Below, in pieces: positions 1 through 9,500 of a stretch of DNA of 64,000 nt. How positions within the stretch are numbered: position 1 is the first letter of the stretch; each line of letters opens with the position of its first letter. The stretch is from JAEZBP01 sp963832725 (GTDB lineage Bacteria; Myxococcota_A; Polyangia; Polyangiales; Sandaracinaceae), in contig CAWHVG010000001.1 in the NCBI GenBank assembly GCA_963832725.1, positions 62,001-126,000 of the forward strand. Direction: 5' to 3'. The position numbers and the translations under genes were made by a program. The notes under the pieces are model-generated. The model had not been told where the DNA came from. It did not search any database and was given only the letters and a program-made list of their open reading frames with translations.

Positions 1-6
1 ATAAGC

Positions 7-1322
7 TCAGCGGGCGTCGGCAGGCACCTGCACCAGGTGCGACGCCGGATCGGTCCGCCGGCCGTCCATCACCACCTCCATCTCGAGGTGATCGGCCTCT
101 CCAATCCACTCCCCGCGCTGCACGCGCTGGCCGACCTCCACGTGCACGTCGTCGAGGCGCTCGTAGAACGTGACCCAGCCCATCCGGTGAAGGAGCGCCA
201 CCGTCTGGCCGCGCCGGCCCACGCGACCCGCGTAGACCACCAACCCGTCGGCGGCCGCACGCACCGCGCTCGCGTCCTCGCTCACCACCGTCAGCGTCCG
301 GCCGTGGCCCTCTTGCCGCCCGCCGCGCATCGGCCAGAGCAGGTTGCGGAAGATTCGCCCGCCCGCCGCCGCGCGCATCGCGTCGGTCGGCGCGAAGCGG
401 AAGAGGCGTCGCAAGAGCCTCGGATCCCCAGCGGGAGCCCGCCGAGCTGACCCGGCACCGCGTCGTCGTCGCCAATCTCCTCGTCCTCGCTGGCCACCGG
501 CTCGCTCGGCGTCGACGGCCCGTCCTCGTCCCGCCACGGCGCGAGCGGCGCCGGTTCACGCCGGTCCTCCGCGCTGAGCGCGTTCGGCTCCGGCACCCGG
601 CCGGCGGCCGCCGCGCGCGACGCCACCCGCCGCACGAACGCCGGCCCGCCGTCGAAGAGCGCCAGCGGATCGACCGCCCGGCCTCCATCGCGCAGCTCGA
701 AGTGGACGTGCGGCCCGTGCGCGATGCCGGTCTGACCCACCAGCCCGATCCGCTCGCCGCGATGCACCCGCCAGCCGGCCTGCACCGTCGTCCGCGAGGC
801 GTGCGCGTAGAGCGTGGCCCAGCCGTTCGGGTGCACGATCAGGATGCAGTTGCCGTAGCCGCGAATCCCGTTGTCGCTGTAGGCGACGATGCCGTCGGCG
901 GCCGCCCGGATGACGCTGCCCTCGTCGGCCGCGATGTCGACACCCTTGTGGATCAGGTCCGGCCGCGTCACCCGCACGTAGCCGTAGCCGCGCACGTAAC
1001 GTCCCTCGTCGACCGGCCAGAGCAGCCGATCCACCTCGCCCTCGCGCCAACCGGCGGCGCGCGCCCACGCATCCGGCACCGGCTGGTGCAAGACGCGGGT
1101 CGCCGTCTCCCGCGTGCCGAGGCCGAGGTGACGAGCCCGCTCCAGCGACGCGCCGCGCGGGACCGGCACGCGCCGCGGGCCGTTGCTGTAGCGCGAGTAG
1201 TCGTAGTGCCGGGGCTCGGCTGCATCGCTGTGCCGGCTGGGGGCATCCGAGGGATCTGCGCTGGCCGACGCGGTGAGCGCCAGGATGGGCAGCGCGATGG
1301 CGACGATGTAGGTGCGCGTCAC
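7..1322 (-). CDS. Secreted M23-family peptidase with two LytM domains, frameshifted
   Basis: Predicted peptidoglycan endopeptidase or divisome-type LytM factor acting in the periplasm. A GTG start at 1322 gives a clean signal peptide (TYIVAIALPILALTASASA). The first LytM domain carries zinc-ligand motifs HKGVD and HVHFEL plus YAH, so it looks catalytically competent. A second LytM-like domain follows at about 30-290 (AAADGLVVYAGRVG, LLHRMGWVTFYERL), but HxHxxL is replaced by LEMEV, so it should be inactive. The two parts are in different frames; the break lies near 430-450 and joins LPLG to DPRLLRRLFRF. An upstream in-frame extension into the repeat array was rejected because it lacks a signal peptide. 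Family assignment is secure; the frameshift is probably a consensus error. Confidence 0.8.
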
Positions 1323-1386
1323 ACCTTCCCAAAGACACGACTCGGATCGTCGCGTCAAGAAAGCGGTGCTCTCATCCGCGGCCGGG

Positions 1387-2060
1387 GCTGCCGCGCATGA
1401 TCGTCCGGCGGGTCGCGGTGGCTCGCCCCCTCCTTCGCAGGGCCCCGCCCCCAGCGCCGCACGACGAACGATTTGAACTGCGAAATCGTTCGTCGCACGG
1501 CGCGTGATGAGGCACCCCAAGGCGTCGGGGGCGAGCCCCCACGACCCGCCTACGGTGGTGGTTGGTCCGGTACGGGGTTCGTGCTGGTACGGGTCACGGC
1601 GCACGCGCATACGGCGCGCGCACGCCATGACTGTTGCCACGCGCCGCTGCTCGCTCGCAGGGCGAGAGGTCGGTGGTGGGGTCGAGGTGGCTGCTCGCTC
1701 GCGTGGCGAGAGGTGGGTCCCGTGGGGTCGCGGTGGCTGCTCGCTCGCTGGGCGAGAGCGGCGTGGAGTTGGCCCGTCGGCCGCTGCTCGCTCGCTCGGC
1801 GAGAGGTCGGTGGTGGGGTCGAGGTGGCTGCTCGCTCGCTGGGCGAGAGCGGCGTGGAGTTGGCCCGTCGGCCGCTGCTCGCTCGCTCGGCGAGAGCGGC
1901 GTGGAGTTGGCCCTTCCGTCACTGCTCGCTCGCTCGGCGAGAGGAGCGTGGAGTTGGCCCGTCGGCCGCTGCTCGCTCGCTCGGCGAGAGGAGCGTGGAG
2001 TTGGCCCTTCGGTCACTGCTCGCTCGCGGGGCGAGGGCGGCATGGGGCTGGTCCTCCGGG
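1387..2060 (+). repeat. Composite intergenic element, copy 1 (hairpin, conserved linker, 9-unit array)
   Basis: Three parts in order. (1) A GC-rich lead (1387-1458) ending in a perfect 13-bp inverted repeat with 8-nt loop at 1462-1495. (2) A linker of about 145 bp holding GGGGGCGAGCCCCC and ending CTGTTGCCACGCGCC. (3) Nine units starting at 1646, 1690, 1736, 1783, 1827, 1874, 1921, 1968 and 2015. Each unit opens GCTGCTCG then CTCGC-NNN-GCGAG, a 5-bp hairpin with variable loop. Linker and array recur in inverted orientation at 10070-10708. The 44-47 bp period is not a multiple of three and no frame keeps a repeating peptide, so I treat it as non-coding. The function is unknown. Confidence 0.85.
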
Positions 2061-2120
2061 CGCTGGCGGCTGCGTTCGGGTGCACGCGTCCGCTATCATC
2101 GAATATCGGAGGTAGTGGGG

Positions 2121-4595
2121 ATGCGTCATTTTTCTTGGCTTCTGAGCGCCGCGCTCTTGGCGACGGGGTGCTCGTGTACGAACGAGAGCTCGAACCCTGG
2201 CCCCTTCGATCAGGGGGTCGGCGAGGCTTGCAGCAGCGACACGAACTGCCGGAGCGGGCTGCTCTGCACGGACGGGACCTGCCAGCCTTCGCACGACGGG
2301 ACCGAGGGGCAGGCGTGCGTGCTGAGCGACGACTGCACCGACACGCTCTACTGCGGGCCGAGCCGGACCTGCGAGATGGCCGGCGCGGGCGGGAACGGGG
2401 CCGACTGCGCGAGCACCGCCGACTGCACGCACGGGCTGCTCTGCACGGTGGAGGGGATCGGCTTCCGCTGCCGCAGTGCGGGAAGCGGCGACATCGGCGC
2501 CACGTGCCAGACCGGGAGCGACTGCCTGGCCGGCCTGCGCTGCACCGACACGTCGAACGGCCGCACCTGCCAGAACCCGGCCGTGGTCATGGCCGGCGAC
2601 GGCGGCGTCGGCACCGAGCCGCCTCCCACCCTGCCGCTCTGGGCCGGCGAAGACTGCATGACCGACGAGGGCCCGCCCACGGCGTACTTCCACGTCCCGC
2701 GCGGCGACGCGACCGACCACGACTTCTACCGGCTGCCCTTCCCGAACGACGTCCGCAAGAGCGCGAGCGGGATCGACCTGAGCGGCCACCCCACCCCCGG
2801 CGATGCCGTGCGCGTCGACGTGCTCGGCCGGGTGATCGACGCCGCGCAGCAAGACCTCGACGGCTTCGCCACCAACCCCGTCGTCTTCTTCCGCTTCTCG
2901 CGCGACTTCGAGTGGGGCGACGTCACCGGCGACCGCCTGCGCCTCATCGACGTCACCCCGGGCTCGCCGGACTACGGCCACGACTTCTCCCGCGGCTGGC
3001 TGACCACCTCGGGCGCGATCAGCCGCTACATCTGCCCCTCGTGGCTGGCCCTCCGGCGCGGTCACGGCGACACGCTCCGCCCGGGCACCACCTACGCCGT
3101 CGTGCTCCTGCGCGGCGTGCGCACCTCGGAGGCCGACGGCCACGACGACTTCGCAAGCTCGAGCGATCTCGACGCGCTCTTGGCGGACACCGCGCCTTCC
3201 GACAGCGCGCTGACCGACGCCTACGGCGCCTACGCTCCCCTCCGCGCCTGGCTGGCCGAGGACACCTCGCCGGCCCCGAGCGACATCCTCAACGCCACCG
3301 TCTTCACCACCCAGGATCCGACCGCGATGGTGCCGGCCTTGCGCACCGCCATCCGCGGCGCCGACGCGCCGGCCGTGAGCGACCTGACCGTCTGCGACAC
3401 GGGCGTGACCAGCCCCTGCGACGACGGCGACCTCCGCGTCTGCAGCGCCGCCAACGACGCCTACTGGGAGATCCACGCGCGCATCGCGCTGCCCCAGTTC
3501 CAGGCGGGCACGCCGCCCTACGAGACCCCGGACGACGGCGGCGCCATCCAGACCGACGCGTCGGGCGCCCCGACCGTCGCCCGCACCGAGCCCGTGTGCA
3601 TGGTGATGACCGTGCCCAAGGTGGACAGCGCGCCGGCGGACGGCTTCCCGCTGGTCATCTACGCCCACGGCACGGGCGGCGCGTTCACCGCGCCCGTCGC
3701 CAACGGCCTGGCCCAGACCTTCGCCACCGGCGACGTGATGACCAACGCCGTCACCGTGGCCATCGACATGCCGCTCCACGGCAGCCGCCGCGGCGACTCC
3801 ACCCGCAGCCCGGACGTCCTCGTCTACAACTTCGCCAACCCGCGAGCGGCGCGCGACAACATCGTCCAGGGCGCGGCCGACCTGATGAGCCTCGTCTACT
3901 GGGCCGAGGGCTACACCCTGGCCACGGCGGACGGCCCGGCGGGCTTCGACGTCGCGTTCGACCCGAGCCGCGTCGTCCTCTTCGGCCACAGCCAGGGGGC
4001 CACCCACGCCCAGCTCATGGTCCCCTTCGAGCCGGGCGTGCGATCCGTATTGCTCTCGGGCGCGGGCGGCGATCTCACCGAGTCGCTCCTGACCAAGACC
4101 TTGCCGGTGAACATCGCCGGCGCGCTCCCGCTCGCCCTGCTGGACGTCGACGGGAGCGGCCACCTCCCGGCCGGCGAGAACAACCCCGCGCTGGCGCTGA
4201 TCCAGATGTTCTTCGAGCGGAGCGACCCCGTGAACTACGGCCGTTTGATGGCGAGCGAGCCCTTGAACGACACCGGCCGCGACCTCTTCATGACCTACGG
4301 CCTCGGCGACCACTACAGCACCGAAGAGACCCTGAAGGCCTACGCCCACTCCGCGTCGCTGACCCTGGTCGGCCCCCAGCTCGTCGACATCGGCCTGGGC
4401 ATGCCCGCGATGGCACCATTGAACGGCAACGTCATGATCGCCGGCGCCGCCTTCACCGTCGGCCTCCGCCAGTACCAACCGAACCCCGGCGACGACGGCC
4501 ACTTCGTCTCCACCCAGACCACCGACGGCCGCGCCGACGTAACGCGCTTCGTCCTCCAAGCCCTGAGCGGCGCCACCCCCGACATCGGCATGTGA
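2121..4595 (+). CDS. Lipoprotein with Cys-rich N-terminus and VolA-like lipase/hydrolase domain
   Basis: 824-residue predicted surface lipoprotein. GGAGGT sits 7 bases before the ATG at 2121. The signal peptide ends in lipobox LLATGC. Residues 30-160 hold about four Cys-rich modules of the type CSSDTNCRSGLLCTDGTC. The rest resembles bacterial virulence-factor lipases: an N-terminal PFPNDVRK...GIDLSG segment typical of Lipase_bact_N, then an alpha/beta-hydrolase with nucleophile elbow GHSQG near residue 620. Likely role is hydrolysis of an ester or lysophospholipid at the cell surface; the substrate is inferred from family only. Longer upstream starts run through the repeat array and were rejected. 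The last codons and stop are copied again downstream. Confidence 0.75.
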   Translation: MRHFSWLLSAALLATGCSCTNESSNPGPFDQGVGEACSSDTNCRSGLLCTDGTCQPSHDGTEGQACVLSDDCTDTLYCGPSRTCEMAGAGGNGADCASTADCTHGLLCTVEGIGFRCRSAGSGDIGATCQTGSDCLAGLRCTDTSNGRTCQNPAVVMAGDGGVGTEPPPTLPLWAGEDCMTDEGPPTAYFHVPRGDATDHDFYRLPFPNDVRKSASGIDLSGHPTPGDAVRVDVLGRVIDAAQQDLDGFATNPVVFFRFSRDFEWGDVTGDRLRLIDVTPGSPDYGHDFSRGWLTTSGAISRYICPSWLALRRGHGDTLRPGTTYAVVLLRGVRTSEADGHDDFASSSDLDALLADTAPSDSALTDAYGAYAPLRAWLAEDTSPAPSDILNATVFTTQDPTAMVPALRTAIRGADAPAVSDLTVCDTGVTSPCDDGDLRVCSAANDAYWEIHARIALPQFQAGTPPYETPDDGGAIQTDASGAPTVARTEPVCMVMTVPKVDSAPADGFPLVIYAHGTGGAFTAPVANGLAQTFATGDVMTNAVTVAIDMPLHGSRRGDSTRSPDVLVYNFANPRAARDNIVQGAADLMSLVYWAEGYTLATADGPAGFDVAFDPSRVVLFGHSQGATHAQLMVPFEPGVRSVLLSGAGGDLTESLLTKTLPVNIAGALPLALLDVDGSGHLPAGENNPALALIQMFFERSDPVNYGRLMASEPLNDTGRDLFMTYGLGDHYSTEETLKAYAHSASLTLVGPQLVDIGLGMPAMAPLNGNVMIAGAAFTVGLRQYQPNPGDDGHFVSTQTTDGRADVTRFVLQALSGATPDIGM

Positions 4596-4693
4596 GCGAG
4601 CGGCACGACCAGCCCGCGCCGACATGCCACCCGCGCGTGCCCCAACTCGGGACCGACCGTGCACTGAACATCGGCATGTGAGCGAGCAGCACG
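4582..4693 (+). repeat. Duplicated 3' end of the lipase gene
   Basis: A roughly 25-bp segment containing the final codons and TGA stop (ACATCGGCATGTGAGCGAGC) at 4582-4608 occurs again at 4668-4693 with about two differences, 86 bp apart. It is one of four such 3'-end duplications in the window. Confidence 0.8.
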
Positions 4694-4784
4694 GCTGCCA
4701 GCGCCCGTTCACATCGGCGAGGCGCGTGGCCCGGCCGCGCGCGTCGCCACGCTCGGTGGCACGGTCGCTGCTGAATGGGAGCGC

Positions 4785-4973
4785 ATGTCACACGGACTAC
4801 ACGACGAGCTCCACCGGATCACCGACATCGCGCGCACCCGCCGCGCTCACCTCTCGGGTCGGGCGCTGTTGGCCTTCCTCATCCGCGCCGTGGATGCGCT
4901 CGGCGACGTGGCGAGCGACCTCAGGAGCGCGCTCGACCCTGCGGGCGGCGCGGACGCCGCCGCCGAGACCTAG
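4785..4973 (+). CDS. Small hypothetical protein, 62 aa
   Basis: Short ORF starting ATG at 4785 after GGGAGCGC. The product (MSHGLHDELHRITDIARTRR...) is amphipathic and helical, has a hydrophobic patch (ALLAFLIRAVDALG) and ends Ala/Thr-rich. I recognise no family. Codon use resembles neighbouring genes, but the length is short and the ribosome-binding site is unusually close, so it could be a chance ORF. Confidence 0.35.
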   Translation: MSHGLHDELHRITDIARTRRAHLSGRALLAFLIRAVDALGDVASDLRSALDPAGGADAAAET

Positions 4974-5066
4974 TACCGGCGCCCGGAAGTTCGATCCGGG
5001 TTTCCTTGCAGCGACTGGCAACCCACCGGCGAGCTGGCGGTCGGGCGCCGGTCCTAGGATGTTGGT

Positions 5067-5147
5067 CGAGGGGGCAGCGCCCCCTCCCCCGCAAGCGGGG
5101 CCCCCACCCCACGCCGTACGACGGACCGAACTTCTGGTCCGTCGTAC
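5067..5147. repeat. Extragenic hairpin, 12-bp perfect stem with 8-nt loop
   Basis: GTACGACGGACC (5116-5127) and its exact complement GGTCCGTCGTAC (5136-5147) flank loop GAACTTCT. The preceding bases CCCCCTCCCCCGC...GGGGCCCCCACCCC match the lead of the composite element at 1387 and of the copy at 38131. It lies between the small ORF and the zinc-ribbon gene. No array follows this copy. Confidence 0.8.
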
Positions 5148-5204
5148 TAGTCCGCGCGCAGACTTCCCTTTGCCAGCACGGGTGAAACCGGGGACCCTTC
5201 GGTC

Positions 5205-5966
5205 GTGTCGGTGGCCTGCGAGCATTGCGGAACGCTGCGACCCGAGGAGAGTCTGTTCTCCAAGGGCCGGTGCAGCGCCTGCGGCTCACTGCTGGAGCCC
5301 TATCAACCCCGCTGGGCCCGCGATCCAGACGGCGCCTTTCCCAGGCCCCCACGCGGACTGCACGTGGAGCTCGGCGAGCCGCCCACTCCGGCGGTGCCCA
5401 CCTATCGCACGGCGCCGAAGGCCGGGGGCGGGCGGACGCTCACCATCGATCGAAGCTGGTTCTCGACCCATCCACTCTCGCCGTTCATCCAGGTCTTCTC
5501 TCTGCTCTGGAACAGCTCCCTTGTCACATTCATGTTCTTGTTCATGTTGTTCCCAATGGTCCCCGTGGATTCAGACGATGGTTCTCCCATGATTCTCGGG
5601 GCTCTCTTTCTCGCCGGCCTCGGTCCCACGTACTGGGCGCTCGCGGCGGCGTTGAACCGCACGGCAATTCACGTCGGCGACCGAACGCTGACCGTCCGGC
5701 ACGGTCCGCTTCCGTGGCGAGGCCGCCGCGACCTACCGACCCGCCCGCTCCGCCTGGCCTACGTGCGACGCAAGGAGGTGCGGGGGGACGAGGGCAACGT
5801 GTCGATCTTCTACGAGGTCCTCGCGGACACCGGCGAGACCCCCGCGCCGCTCCTCACCGGCCTCTGCGACCGCGACCAGGCCTACTACATCGCGTGGGCC
5901 ATTCGGGAGCACCTCGGCCTCGACCCCGTCGCCGACGGGGTCGACGCCGCGCGCGCGGCGCGCTGA
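5205..5966 (+). CDS. Zinc-ribbon membrane protein
   Basis: 253-residue protein starting GTG at 5205. Residues 5-28 form a zinc ribbon (CEHCGTL...CSACGSLL). A Pro-rich linker is followed by two membrane spans near 95-140 (FIQVFSLLWNSSLVTFMFLFM and ILGALFLAGLGPTYWAL). The C-terminal cytosolic part has a beta-rich pattern reading TLTVRHGPLPWRGRRDL, reminiscent of PH-like domains in other short bacterial membrane proteins. Such zinc-ribbon plus two-TM proteins are common and uncharacterised in Myxococcota. Function is unknown; a role in sensing membrane state is only a guess. Confidence 0.65.
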   Translation: MSVACEHCGTLRPEESLFSKGRCSACGSLLEPYQPRWARDPDGAFPRPPRGLHVELGEPPTPAVPTYRTAPKAGGGRTLTIDRSWFSTHPLSPFIQVFSLLWNSSLVTFMFLFMLFPMVPVDSDDGSPMILGALFLAGLGPTYWALAAALNRTAIHVGDRTLTVRHGPLPWRGRRDLPTRPLRLAYVRRKEVRGDEGNVSIFYEVLADTGETPAPLLTGLCDRDQAYYIAWAIREHLGLDPVADGVDAARAAR

Positions 5967-6133
5967 CGCCCCGCGCCGCGGGCGCGACCGCACACTGCCG
6001 CCGTCCTCCGAGGCCTCGTTTGGAAACGACGCCTTTGGCTGGTAGGGTCGTTCTCACGGCTCGTTCGCATCGGCTCGTCGCGCGTTGGCGGGGCCCGGAG
6101 TCGGCGCTGAGCGGGGCATACGAAGGAGGGGTG

Positions 6134-6766
6134 ATGGCAGCTCAGATCGATACGCACATGACGTTGGACGACGTCGAATCGGACATCCTCTACACGCGCG
6201 CCGCGCTGGAGGCGGATCCCGACGCCAACGACCTGCTCTCGACGACCGATTCCTGGCTCGGCATGATCGACACGGTCCGCGCGAAAGGGCGGGACGCTCG
6301 CACGATTCAGACGCGCGCTGCGGCGCGGCGGCGCATCGCCGGCGGGCGGCTCGATGCGGAGTGCACCCGCTTCGGCGACGCGCTCTACCTCGCCGTCGGC
6401 AAGGATCGGAGCGCCGCCCGGTGGACTCGCTTCTTCAGCGGCAGCCACCAGACGCCGAGCTCGTTCGTCCGGCAGGCGATTCGCCCGCAGCTCACTGCCG
6501 TCACGGCCTGGCTCGGCGTGACGGGGGACGACGTGCTCGACGCCCACCGCGACCCGTTGACGAAGTGGAGCGGGGCCATGAACGAGGCGCTCGATCTCAC
6601 CGCGTCCACCACCACCGCGCGGGGCGGGTACCACGTCGCGCGCGAGCAGCTCGCGGAGGATCTGACCCGGGCTCGAGACGGGTTGGAGGCGACGCTGGTG
6701 CAGCGAGCGGACGAGCGCGGTCTGGACCGCGACTGGCCAAGCCTCTTCTTCCAGACCCGCCGCTGA
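6134..6766 (+). CDS. Hypothetical helical protein, 210 aa
   Basis: ATG at 6134 is preceded by a strong AAGGAGGGG site, which rules out the much longer upstream reading. No signal peptide or membrane span is visible. The sequence is predicted mostly alpha-helical, with conserved-looking stretches (TRAALEADPDANDLLSTTDSWLG, DALYLAVGKDRSAARWTRFF). A protein of similar length and helical style is encoded at 52659, so both may belong to one uncharacterised family, although I see no strong motif match. The gene is followed directly by the 43-bp-period palindrome array. Confidence 0.6.
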   Translation: MAAQIDTHMTLDDVESDILYTRAALEADPDANDLLSTTDSWLGMIDTVRAKGRDARTIQTRAAARRRIAGGRLDAECTRFGDALYLAVGKDRSAARWTRFFSGSHQTPSSFVRQAIRPQLTAVTAWLGVTGDDVLDAHRDPLTKWSGAMNEALDLTASTTTARGGYHVAREQLAEDLTRARDGLEATLVQRADERGLDRDWPSLFFQTRR

Positions 6767-6810
6767 ACGGGACGGACGGGCCGGAAAAGGCATTCGGCCG
6801 ACTCCCCGGG

Positions 6811-7050
6811 CGCATTGCAGCGGATGCAACGCCCTCGGGCGTTCGGCTAGACCGCTTTGCAGCGGCTGCAATGCGCTCTGGGCGGTTCCCACATGCGCGT
6901 TGCAGCGGCTGCAATGCGTATGTGCGGTGTGTCCCATACGCGTTGCATCGGCTGCAGCGCGTATGCGGGATTCCCCGACACCGCATTGCAGCGCCTGCAA
7001 TGCACTGGATCCGTATCCCTCGAGCGCGTTGCAGCGGCCGTAGTGCGCCT
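6811..7050. repeat. Array of six 23-bp palindromes with 43-bp period
   Basis: Units begin at 6811, 6853, 6896, 6939, 6982 and 7025 (spacings 42, 43, 43, 43, 43). The consensus is arm GCATTGCAG, centre CGG, arm CTGCAATGC, with one to four changes per unit. Spacers of about 20 bp are all different. Spacers are too short and repeats too divergent for a CRISPR array. The regular period, near four helical turns, suggests protein binding or a multi-hairpin RNA. Confidence 0.85.
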
Positions 7051-7356
7051 GGTGGCGCCCGGAAAGGTAAATTCGCGCGTTTCTCCACGTGGGAGAGCTC
7101 TCCGAGCCCGCTCCGCGGACGGCGTGGGCCGCGTGGATCGGCCGTACGCGGCCCCATGCGGCGTTTGCTCGACCCGCTCGGCGGCAACCTCGACCCCTCC
7201 GCGGCAGGTACGCGACGCCCACGCGGGCCGACCATCGGGCCCGCGGGATCGTGCGCACCGGGACACGATCACGTCGCGGCGACCCGGCCCGTGTGGCGCG
7301 CGCTCGCTACCTGGACGAGACGCGTCCGCGAGCGAACCGAGCCGGCGGGCTCGCAA
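7051..7356. other. No gene seen
   Basis: 306 bp after the palindrome array and before the 3' end of the minus-strand gene. It holds the motif TTCGCGCGTTT at 7073 followed by a short hairpin (CTCC-ACGT-GGAG). I see no convincing coding frame. Confidence 0.4.
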
Positions 7357-8383
7357 TCAGTTCTGGGGCGCGAACACGAAGGGGTACGCGTAGGTGACCG
7401 GGCCGGCCGGTGCGGGGTCGAAGCGAAAGCGCGAGAAGGTGTCGTCCAGACACGCGCACACTCCGGGGGAGTGGAGCGTGTCTTCGGGGTGGGTCACGGC
7501 CCGAACGTGGCCGTCGACGTCGATGCGAAAGCGAACGAGGACTCGCCCGGCCATCGTCGGCGCGCTCCGGAGCTGCGCCTCGTAGCACTGCTGGATCGCG
7601 CGGATCGACTCTCGGATGGTGGCCGTGGCGCGCTGCGAGTCGAACGGCTCGCACTCGACGCGCGCGACCTTCCCCGGCACGGCGGGGCGCACGAGCACGC
7701 GGATCGCCTGCGCCCTCCCGACGCCCCCTTCGAAGTGGAGCGCGACGTCGGTGGACCCGCTGAAACCGTCGCCGAGCGCCGTGTCGAAGTGCGCCCGCGC
7801 GCGGCCCATCGCGCCTCGCACGGTGCGGATGCGCGCCACGAATCGACCGCGCGCCTTGGCCCCCGACACCTCGTCCACCCGGTAGCGAACGGGCGCCGCG
7901 AGCTCGACGCCGACCGGGAGCCAGTCGGCGCGCTCGGAGCTCCCCTCGGAGGCCGACCCCAGCACCAACGTCCGCGCGCCGAACATCGTGTGGAGGATGC
8001 GCGCGACCTCCGCCCTCTCGTCTTCGCCGCACTCGAACGTCGGCGCGCCGGCGATGCGGCCGTCCGGCGCCAGCGTGAGGTGGAACACGCTCGCGACGAG
8101 CCGCGTCTCTCCGTCCCGGACGCCCGTACGAACGAGCTGGCCCCGCAGGCGAAGGGATTCCACCGGAGAGCTCCTTGGCGACGTCGACGAGCGCGCGGGC
8201 ACGGACCACGCGCGCGGGCTCGCCCCCGGTGGCCGCGACCTGCTCCGAGAGGAGCATCTCGTACGAGGCGCCGCGCGGCATGCGCAGGCGCAGGTCGACG
8301 CTCGGCGCGGACGAGGCGGGCGGGACGGGAGAGCCGCACGCCGCCAGCACGGCGCACAGGATCGGCAAAGTGAAGCGCGACAC
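7357..8383 (-). CDS. Lipoprotein with AgmX/PglI-type C-terminal domain, frameshifted
   Basis: GTG start at 8383 gives signal peptide FTLPILCAVLAAC with lipobox LAAC. The body is beta-rich without known motifs. The last about 100 residues (TATIRESIRAIQQCYEAQL...GRVLVRFRIDVDGHV...CLDDTFSRFRFDPAP) match the pattern of the AgmX/PglI C-terminal domain, a TonB-C-like fold common in Myxococcota envelope and gliding proteins. The N- and C-terminal parts are in different frames; removing one base near 8160 gives KELPVESLRLRGQL. The gene is divergent from the IMPase gene. Domain family is reasonably sure; the specific role is unknown. Confidence 0.65.
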
Positions 8384-8679
8384 GGGCCGCGAGGATGGTC
8401 GAAGCGGGGCGAACGGCACAAGCGACGGAAGCGGCAGCTGCCCCCGCCGGAAGGCGACGCGGCAACCGCCCCGGGAAGAGGGCGACGCGGAGGCCGCGCT
8501 GGCTGCAGCGTGTCGGGTCAGGCACGCGAACGCCCGGCACCGCACACGGTGCGCCTCCATGGCGCTTCGTTCCGCCGGCTTCCCATTCCACCGTCATGGT
8601 TCCGGGCGCGGCGCGCGGCGGCGTGCTTCTCGCTCGGGGACCCTGACGCGAGCGGGTTGGCGATGGCATGCTCGGGCGC

Positions 8680-9474
8680 ATGAGCTTCGACCTGGACCGG
8701 ATCGGGGGGCGCAGCGCGCTGAGCGCGCTGATCGACGAGGTGCTGGCGGCCGGCGAGGAGGCGCGGCGGCTCTACCGCAACGGGGTGGCGAACCGGACGC
8801 GGCGCAAGCCGGACCGCAGCCCGGTGACCGAGGCGGACGAGGCGGTCGAGAAGCGCTTATCGAAGTACTTGCGCAAGCGGTACCCGGAGGCTGCGTTCCT
8901 GGGCGAGGAGACGGGCAGCGCGGGCCCGAGCGAGGCGGGGCTGAGGTGGGTGGTCGATCCCATCGACGGCACCCGCGCGTTCATCCGCGGCATCCCGACC
9001 TGGTCGATCCTGCTCGGCCTGGAGGCGGACGGCCGGCCGGTGCTCGGCGTCGCCTACATGCCGGCGGCGGAGGACCTCTTCTTCGGCGTGGAGGGCGAAG
9101 GCGCCTGGGGCAACGGCCGCCCGGTCTCCCTCTCGCACGTCGAATCGCTGGCCGACAGCACCATCACCCACGGCGCGCTCTCGCAGTTCACCGACTTGCA
9201 GCTCGGCCACCTCCTGCCCCGCCTCGGCGAGGGCACCTACACCCAGCGCGGCTTCAGCGACTTCGACGGCTACCGCCAGCTCCTCCTGGGCCGCGTGGAC
9301 GCCATGATCGACCCCGGCGTCGCCCCCTGGGACATCTGCCCCGCGGCCGTCCTCGTCCGCGAAGCGGGCGGCGTCCTCACCCATCTCCGCGGCGAAGAGA
9401 CCATCCACGGCGGCGGCGCCGTAGCCAGCAACGGCAAGATCCACGACGAGCTCGTCGCCCTACTCGCCGACTGA
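8680..9474 (+). CDS. Inositol monophosphatase / histidinol-phosphatase family enzyme
   Basis: 264-residue Mg2+-dependent phosphatase of the IMPase superfamily. Metal-binding motifs are present in order: GEETG near residue 72, WVVDPIDGTRAF near 90, and APWDICPAAVLVREAGG near 215. Size and motif spacing are typical. The substrate cannot be told from sequence; HisN-type histidinol phosphate or inositol phosphate are both possible. ATG 8680 (MSFDLDRIGG) is chosen over ATG 8668 because it fits the usual family length; the four extra residues would be harmless. Confidence 0.85.
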   Translation: MSFDLDRIGGRSALSALIDEVLAAGEEARRLYRNGVANRTRRKPDRSPVTEADEAVEKRLSKYLRKRYPEAAFLGEETGSAGPSEAGLRWVVDPIDGTRAFIRGIPTWSILLGLEADGRPVLGVAYMPAAEDLFFGVEGEGAWGNGRPVSLSHVESLADSTITHGALSQFTDLQLGHLLPRLGEGTYTQRGFSDFDGYRQLLLGRVDAMIDPGVAPWDICPAAVLVREAGGVLTHLRGEETIHGGGAVASNGKIHDELVALLAD

Positions 9475-9500
9475 CCCGCCACGCGTGGTACGAGAGCCCC

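Noticed and set aside
1473..2120. Long plus-strand reading frame fused in frame to the lipase through the array
   Set aside because: Repeat period is 44-47 bp so no repeating peptide results, and a strong ribosome-binding site with a lipoprotein signal exists at 2121.
6811..7050. CRISPR array
   Set aside because: Palindromic units vary by up to four bases, spacers are only about 20 bp, and no cas gene is near.
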